Below, piece by piece: positions 59,698 through 64,000 of a DNA stretch of 64,000 nucleotides. The DNA is from Spirulina sp. CCY15215 (lineage in GTDB: Bacteria; Cyanobacteriota; Cyanobacteriia; Cyanobacteriales; Spirulinaceae), in the NCBI RefSeq assembly GCF_016888125.1, contig NZ_JACSWA010000621.1, positions 44,937-108,936 of the forward strand. Reading direction: 5' to 3'. The position numbers and the translations under genes are program-made. Position 1 is the first letter of the stretch, and the number at the start of each line of letters is the position of its first letter. A model generated the notes under the pieces. That model worked only from the letters and a program-made list of their open reading frames with translations, did not search any database and was not told where the DNA came from.

Positions 59698-60029
59698 AGT
59701 GGTAGTTAGCAAGTTATTATCTAGACTGCAAAAAAACTTCCGAGTCTTACGGTAATTGGCACTTTAAGAATTTTTGTGTAGTTAATGTTGCAAAAAGAGA
59801 AAATGTATGAGATTCTTACATCAATATAATCAGTTTTAATCATACATGGGCGCGATCGCCTATCCTAGCTCGCGTTGCTTTAAAAAATTGGAATAGTAAA
59901 CTCTCAGAGGTGTGTCATAGCACAACCTCTATTTTTCAATTTTGTTAAGCTAGAGAAGTGTTAAGAATTTTATCTATATTTTGACAAACACGATTTTTTC
60001 GGAATCGTTAATCGTATTCTCTGAAACCC
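59698..60029. other. spacer with an orphan plus-strand terminator hairpin
   Basis: 332 bp between the ResB-type gene and the PHP gene, read away from each other. It contains both promoters, and also a hairpin followed by Ts with no upstream plus-strand gene, annotated separately. Confidence 0.5.
59906..59936 (+). terminator. orphan terminator-like hairpin (possible end of a small RNA)
   Basis: AGAGGTGTG (59906-59914) pairs with CACAACCTCT (59921-59930), with one bulge, and ATTTTT follows. No plus-strand gene precedes it within 300 bp, so a short untranslated transcript starting near 59780-59850 could end here. Confidence 0.45.
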
Positions 60030-60725
60030 ATGATGGCAACCAAAATAGCTTCGGCATTCGTCAAGCAAAACCCCCAAGATGAGCGATCGCTCAAAGAAGT
60101 TTGGACAAATATCCAACCAGATAGCTGTCCTACCCACTACAATTTCCATCTCCATACTGTTTTCTCGGACGGACAGTTACAGCCGCAAGAAGTTATAGAA
60201 CAAGTAGTTGCCATTGGTTTGCAAGGTTTGGCAATCACCGATCATCATACCGTTGATGGCTTTCGCATCGCGCAACAATATTTGGCAGAAATGGACTCAT
60301 CGGCAAAAATTCCCCAATTGTGGACGGGAGTTGAGATTACCTCATTGTTACTCACCGTGGATGTCCATATTCTCGGTTATGCCTTCGATCCCAGTTGTCC
60401 GGCCTTGCTGCCTTATTTAAGCGGATCTGCGCCCAAAGGTAAAGCCGCACAAGCCGATCGCGTCATCGATGCCATTCATCAAGCGGGAGGATTGGCTGTT
60501 TTAGCGCATCCCGAACGATATCGCCGTTCTGCTAATAAATTAGTCCCCGCAGCCGTAAAATTAGGTATAGATGGCGTTGAAACCTACTACGCTTATCGTC
60601 ACGTCGATCCCTGGCTGCCTTCCTGCAAACAAACTCAGCAAGTGAAACAATTAAGCGATCGCTACGGTTTATTCAACACTTGCGGCACCGATACCCACGG
60701 CAAAGATTTACTTTTACGACGTTAG
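60030..60725 (+). CDS. PHP-domain phosphoesterase
   Basis: 231 aa. PHP motifs: HLHTVFSDG (about 41), GLAITDHHTVDGF (about 70), and VLAHPERYRRS (about 160), ending in GTDTHG (about 225). These His/Asp residues bind a trinuclear metal centre. Stand-alone members cleave phosphate esters or nucleotides (for example pAp or histidinol phosphate). In cyanobacteria similar proteins are annotated only as PHP family. It overlaps the 3' end of the STAND gene by 12 bp. Confidence 0.92.
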   Translation: MMATKIASAFVKQNPQDERSLKEVWTNIQPDSCPTHYNFHLHTVFSDGQLQPQEVIEQVVAIGLQGLAITDHHTVDGFRIAQQYLAEMDSSAKIPQLWTGVEITSLLLTVDVHILGYAFDPSCPALLPYLSGSAPKGKAAQADRVIDAIHQAGGLAVLAHPERYRRSANKLVPAAVKLGIDGVETYYAYRHVDPWLPSCKQTQQVKQLSDRYGLFNTCGTDTHGKDLLLRR

Positions 60726-62078
60726 TTTAACGGTGCTTAAATATGCTCTGATAATTTTTGCAATAGAAAAACTTATAGTTTGTTCTTCTGTGACTGTTTG
60801 TAGCCAAAGTCTTCGTTTTAAAGATTGGATTGCGTTTAAGATATGAGACGGAGAGTGCGATCGCCTTTGCAAAAGTGTTTCTAAAGAGATGGGTTGGGGA
60901 TAAGCTGCGATCGCCTGGAGTAATTCTTGTTCTAGGTCAGATAAGCGCTTGAATTGGCGATCGTATTGTTCTTGTAGGGGATCGATTAACAATATTTCGT
61001 GTTCGAGAAATTGGCGAACATTGCCTTGAAAAAAGTCTCGGATGAGTCGAGAAACCCATTGCAACCAAAGAGGGTGATTTTGGTAGCGATCGCAGAGTTT
61101 TTCCCAGCATTCATCATCAGAAAGTCCTTCAGCTTGTAAAATCTGTGTGGCTGCATTTCCTAACCCTTTCAACTCTAAAATCTGGGTTCTATTTTGTTGT
61201 CTGTCCCACTCTACAAATTCCCTCGGTTTTTCATCGCCAATGAGAAGAATATGGCTTTTTCCTATCATTTTTTGCAAAAGTGTCCAAAAGGTGCGATAAT
61301 TTTCTAGATTGGGCTTATAGTGTCCAGAAAGAGTTTGCGGGGCAAAAAGGGCTTGTAAATCGTCGAGGATGATGAAGGTGCGATCGCGTTGCAAGCATTC
61401 TCTCAGCTTTTGGTATTGCGTTTCGATGTCTTGGGGAATGTCCTCGGAGTCAGTGAGAAATTGCAAGAGATGGGTTAATGTGGCGGTTAAAGGGGGAGAA
61501 AATTGCAGACTGTAATAGATAATGCGATCGAATTCAGGTTTAATCGTTTCGATAAGTTTGACTGCGAGGGTTGTTTTACCAATGCCTGGAAGTCCGAGGA
61601 GGAAAATGAGGGAAGTGCGATCGTTAATAATCCAGTTTTTAAGAGTTTCAAGTTCTTCTGTTCGCCCATAAAAACGGGTAATTTCTGGTGCTGTTCCTAA
61701 ATCAATTTGGGGTTGTTTAGTTCTGTTTTGTGCTGGTTTGGGGTTTTTAGAAGCATCAGGACAGAAATTAACATCTCCAATATGTTGCACAAAATCTTTA
61801 CCAAAATGCGAAACATTAGAATAGTGCAATCTCTCCATTGTCGATCTAACATTAGACTTTCTTATATTCTCTCCTAACGCTTCCGATAAAATTTTCCACA
61901 ACTGAGAAGCAACATCTCTCACATGACCTTCAGTAACACTGCGGTTTTGCGCGATTCTAGCGTACTTCTTACCCTGAAAGACTTCTCGCAAGATATCTTG
62001 TTGCAGATCGTCTAAATGCTCTCCAGTATGTGTAAAAACCAAATCGTCAGCCCATTCCACAATATTGTTCATTCTCAT
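60714..62078 (-). CDS. STAND NTPase with VMAP-type HTH N-terminus (NB-ARC-like)
   Basis: 454 aa from ATG 62078; a second ATG lies two codons on. Residues 1-85 form a winged HTH of the VMAP-M9 kind (DDLQQDILREVFQGKKYARI, EGHVRDVASQLWKILSEALGE). Residues about 130-340 are the NTPase: P-loop GLPGIGKTTLAVKL (162-175), Walker B RTFIILDDLQALF, and a sensor region in LLIGDEKPREFV. A winged-helix follows (about 380-450). The WD40 or TPR sensor that usually ends such proteins is missing, so it is a short form. STAND proteins oligomerise on a signal and switch on an effector; an effector was not seen in this protein, so it could control other genes or act with the three small genes beyond it. Confidence 0.85.
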   Translation of the reverse strand: MRMNNIVEWADDLVFTHTGEHLDDLQQDILREVFQGKKYARIAQNRSVTEGHVRDVASQLWKILSEALGENIRKSNVRSTMERLHYSNVSHFGKDFVQHIGDVNFCPDASKNPKPAQNRTKQPQIDLGTAPEITRFYGRTEELETLKNWIINDRTSLIFLLGLPGIGKTTLAVKLIETIKPEFDRIIYYSLQFSPPLTATLTHLLQFLTDSEDIPQDIETQYQKLRECLQRDRTFIILDDLQALFAPQTLSGHYKPNLENYRTFWTLLQKMIGKSHILLIGDEKPREFVEWDRQQNRTQILELKGLGNAATQILQAEGLSDDECWEKLCDRYQNHPLWLQWVSRLIRDFFQGNVRQFLEHEILLIDPLQEQYDRQFKRLSDLEQELLQAIAAYPQPISLETLLQRRSHSPSHILNAIQSLKRRLWLQTVTEEQTISFSIAKIIRAYLSTVKLTS

Positions 62079-62278
62079 AACTTGAGACACTTAAGTTTTT
62101 CTTATCAAAACCCAACACTTTCCAATTATACCCAACACAATCCCACAAATTCAAGTTTTTTGTCTGCAACCAGATTAAAAATTTGCCGATATAATCCGAC
62201 GTTTTGAGACTGGACAGTTATAAATTCTAGTTGGATAATTGACATTATGATTGAACTTTGTATTGCAGGGAGGCAAAT

Positions 62279-62650
62279 ATGAAATTCTCAGCAGATCGAC
62301 AAGAAAAGAAAGGTCCCTTTGGTGGTGCTTATTATGAAACTGAAATTAAAGTCACCTTAACAGACAAAGAATTAGAAACTGCTCGAAGGCAAAACATTAT
62401 GAGAGCCATTCTAGTAGGTGGCGATATGGAGGGAGAAGGAAAAGAAATATTCCTTCTCTGTGGTAAACAGCGAGTTTCTATGAATGACCTAATGATCGGA
62501 ATAACAGCTAAAGTTGGGAATGGAAGCAAGTTGGGAACTTTAGCGAATTTTGAAGATCAACTCAGAGAAGCCTGTAAAGGTTTTAAAGCTAATCTTGAAG
62601 CCGATCAATTTTTTGCAGGTGGAGGTTCCAAATCTGAAGAAGAATTTTGA
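62279..62650 (+). CDS. small protein of unknown function, first of three divergent from the STAND gene
   Basis: 123 aa from ATG 62279, with GGGAGG seven bases before it; the frame opens seven codons earlier. No signal peptide or membrane helix. Sequence: KFSADRQEKKGPFGGAYYET, ITVTL-like strands, ARRQNIMRAILVGGDMEGEG, KEIFLLCGKQRVSMNDLMIG, a Gly-Ser-rich and acidic C-terminus (AGGGSKSEEEF). It is probably a small alpha/beta domain. Not recognised. It is read with the next two genes, with short gaps, in the direction opposite to the STAND gene. Confidence 0.7.
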   Translation: MKFSADRQEKKGPFGGAYYETEIKVTLTDKELETARRQNIMRAILVGGDMEGEGKEIFLLCGKQRVSMNDLMIGITAKVGNGSKLGTLANFEDQLREACKGFKANLEADQFFAGGGSKSEEEF

Positions 62651-62703
62651 TCGAGTATTTATAGAAAAATATTGAAGTCACAAAACAACGAGGAGAATTG
62701 ATT

Positions 62704-63042
62704 ATGAGTTATAGATTGGCGTGTCAACTTCAGATAGGTCCTAAGAATCTTGCAACATCAAAGGGTGAATTTAATCAACCTCCAACTAACGGCCAAGCTG
62801 TTAATGTTTGTAAAGGTTTGATTGCTGAAGGGAAAAAAGAATTTCCTAAAGATAATGGTCAAGCCTTTGAAACTGCTGTGGAGAAAATGATTAAGTGGGT
62901 TGAGAGCTTTAAAGATAATGGTTATCAACCCAAAGGTAATGGGGATGAACATCGGCAAGAATTCAATTATAAAAATGACTCATACAGAGTCGATATTAAA
63001 GTAGGAGGAAAAACAGCAGAAGGAAAATGGTTTTTAAAATAA
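62704..63042 (+). CDS. small protein of unknown function, second of three
   Basis: 112 aa from ATG 62704 (GAGGAG nine bases upstream; a TTG two codons earlier also opens the frame). Lys/Asn-rich, soluble, with a helix EKMIKWVESFKDN in the middle and a beta-rich C-terminus (QEFNYKNDSYRVDIKVGGKT, GKWFLK). No known domain was recognised. The 53-bp gap after the first small gene and the shared AT-rich composition suggest a single transcript. Confidence 0.65.
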   Translation: MSYRLACQLQIGPKNLATSKGEFNQPPTNGQAVNVCKGLIAEGKKEFPKDNGQAFETAVEKMIKWVESFKDNGYQPKGNGDEHRQEFNYKNDSYRVDIKVGGKTAEGKWFLK

Positions 63043-63198
63043 ACCTATTTATCTCTCTTCTGTCACTCTTGGAAAACCCTTATTCTTTCTGAATTCTAAA
63101 ACTCTTATAAGGTCGGTGATTGCCATCTCCAAAAATGACAGAAAGAGGAGATTTAGAGGACTTCTAAAAAACAACAAAAATTTCAGGAGAATTAGAAA

Positions 63199-63363
63199 AT
63201 GGGTAAGCGAAATGAAGTTGGAGGACCAGTATGTGGTCATTGTGGAAGCACAAGAATGACTTTTGTTCGGGAACGAATTATTAATAAATATACAACGCGT
63301 GTTGTGTACAAGTGTTTAGACTGTAAAGAAGAAACACCTATTGATACAGATTCTCCTCCCTAG
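63199..63363 (+). CDS. 54-aa zinc-ribbon protein
   Basis: 54 aa, too short for most gene finders but well supported. An AGGAGA site lies nine bases before ATG 63199. The protein has two CxxC knuckles, VCGHCGS and KCLDCKE, 24 residues apart, with a basic strand between them (FVRERIINKYTTRVVYK), the plan of a rubredoxin-like or transcription-factor zinc ribbon that can bind nucleic acid. It follows the two small genes in the same direction with a 156-bp gap. Confidence 0.75.
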   Translation: MGKRNEVGGPVCGHCGSTRMTFVRERIINKYTTRVVYKCLDCKEETPIDTDSPP

Positions 63364-63482
63364 AATTCTGCCGTCGCTGATTAAAAATTTAAACGACTTG
63401 TTGCGATCGCACTTCTTCCTTTATCGCTTTTTGCAGGAGATGGAGAAAAGGCGATCGCGTTTTTTCTTCTTCTAGAAAAGTG

Positions 63483-63608
63483 CTAAACATAAGACAAACA
63501 AGAGAAAAAAAAGATGTCTAGTGCGATCGCTGCTGCAATTTCCTGCATTTCACTATCTGTTAAAGTCCCCAACGGACGAACAAAACACTGTAGATCGACA
63601 CTTCTCAA
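63483..63608 (-). pseudogene. possible C-terminal fragment of a MazF/PemK-like toxin gene
   Basis: After the stop of the DUF433 gene and starting at the next base on the minus strand, a 41-codon frame reads VDLQCFVRPLGTLTDSEMQEIAAAIAL. This is like the closing part of MazF-type RNases (a strand, then LG-LT-x-E-M helix). The rest of the gene is missing and the frame ends soon after in a TAG. Evidence is a short stretch by eye only. Confidence 0.28.
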
Positions 63609-64000
63609 CTAGCGATCGCAATCTAAATTAGTCCATTCGCGCCATTGAGAATCTTCTTGATAATGAGGTTCTATTTTATCAGCTTGTTTTGCTAAAATGT
63701 GACGACGTTCCACAAGAGATAACTGTAAAAAAGATTGCCGATCGCTACTTTGTTTAATAATTTCTTCATTTTCTCGAATTGTCATTTCAATTTCTTCTGA
63801 ATTTGCCTCAGCATACGTCCAAGCATTAACCAGATCGATCGCGCTTAAACCAGGGAAAGCCGCTAAAATTTGCGCTTCACTCATCCCCTGACGGCGATCG
63901 TTGACCAATGACCAAACCGGAATTCTTGTTTTGCCAATACAAGCATCTCCTCCGCAAACTCCCGGTGTTTTTTGAATCCCCGAAAAAGATTGAGAAGCAA
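63609..64000 (-). CDS. DUF433 antitoxin-like protein, 5' end beyond the window
   Basis: The frame is open from the right edge, so the start is outside the window; at least 129 residues are visible. DUF433 core: TPGVCGGDACIGKTRIPVWSLVN, then QGMSEAQILAAFPGLSAIDLVNAWTYA. A helical C-terminus follows (LVERRHILAKQADKIEPHY). DUF433 proteins are usually the antitoxin half of pairs with PIN-like (DUF5615) toxins and bind DNA through an HTH-like fold. The expected toxin is not seen just after it; instead a possible MazF-like scrap follows. Confidence 0.85.
   Translation of the reverse strand, partial: ASQSFSGIQKTPGVCGGDACIGKTRIPVWSLVNDRRQGMSEAQILAAFPGLSAIDLVNAWTYAEANSEEIEMTIRENEEIIKQSSDRQSFLQLSLVERRHILAKQADKIEPHYQEDSQWREWTNLDCDR

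Overview
The window is a piece of a cyanobacterial chromosome. It carries psaC (photosystem I), ccmP (carboxysome shell), a group 2 sigma-70 factor, a predicted DHNA-CoA thioesterase and a Tll0287-like heme protein. The palindrome GCGATCGC (HIP1) is scattered through genes and spacers alike, and heptanucleotide short tandem repeats (STRR) sit at several gene ends. Together these suggest a filamentous or otherwise large-genome cyanobacterium. The species cannot be named from the sequence alone.

Layout. 1-10 kb is accessory: two secreted leucine-rich-repeat paralogues, a small membrane protein, and a giant secreted PA14-repeat/metallopeptidase gene read on the minus strand. That gene is split by a 209-bp MITE-like insertion and followed by two tandem lipoprotein genes. 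Each lipoprotein gene is preceded by the last codons of the large gene, which looks like an effector with duplicated partner genes. 10-15 kb is core: a 2Fe-2S protein, then rplS, tRNA-Trp, secE, nusG, rplK, rplA, the L10 leader, rplJ and rplL.

15.1-20.1 kb is a compact minus-strand heme cluster: a tail-anchored double globin, a five-heme and a six-heme cytochrome c, a one-heme DUF3365 protein, a histidine-rich membrane cytochrome-b-like protein, a TxlA-like thioredoxin and a small unknown. It looks like an uncharacterised redox chain and is the most interesting unit in the window.

20-46 kb is mostly housekeeping mixed with regulators and envelope genes: ABC ATPase, thioesterase, sigma factor, rpsN, Uma2 nuclease, an orphan dnd-associated protein, ilvH, psaC, Hsp20, ureB, three polyprenyl-glycosylation genes, a histidine kinase with degenerate extra domains, a STAS protein, a TPR protein, sugar transferases, cobU, divergent argD/argG, and corA. 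46-49 kb is a two-gene ASCH plus GNAT-PIN cassette that resembles a conflict or RNA-targeting system. 49-60 kb has ccmP, a DUF4912 protein with about 1.3 kb of GMSG-type repeat, ftsX, a PotD-like protein fused in expression to a glycine-pentad/His-rich protein, a CocE-type hydrolase, an orphan ligand-gated-channel fragment and a ResB-type cytochrome c maturation protein. 60-64 kb holds a PHP phosphoesterase, a STAND NTPase with a VMAP-type HTH, three small genes of unknown function (one a zinc ribbon), and a DUF433 antitoxin-like gene running off the right edge.

Start codons were chosen by ribosome-binding site, family start or lipobox/signal peptide where these were visible. Where they move the start away from the longest reading frame, the entry says so. 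All family names rest on recognised motifs and recall of family sequences. No database search was run.
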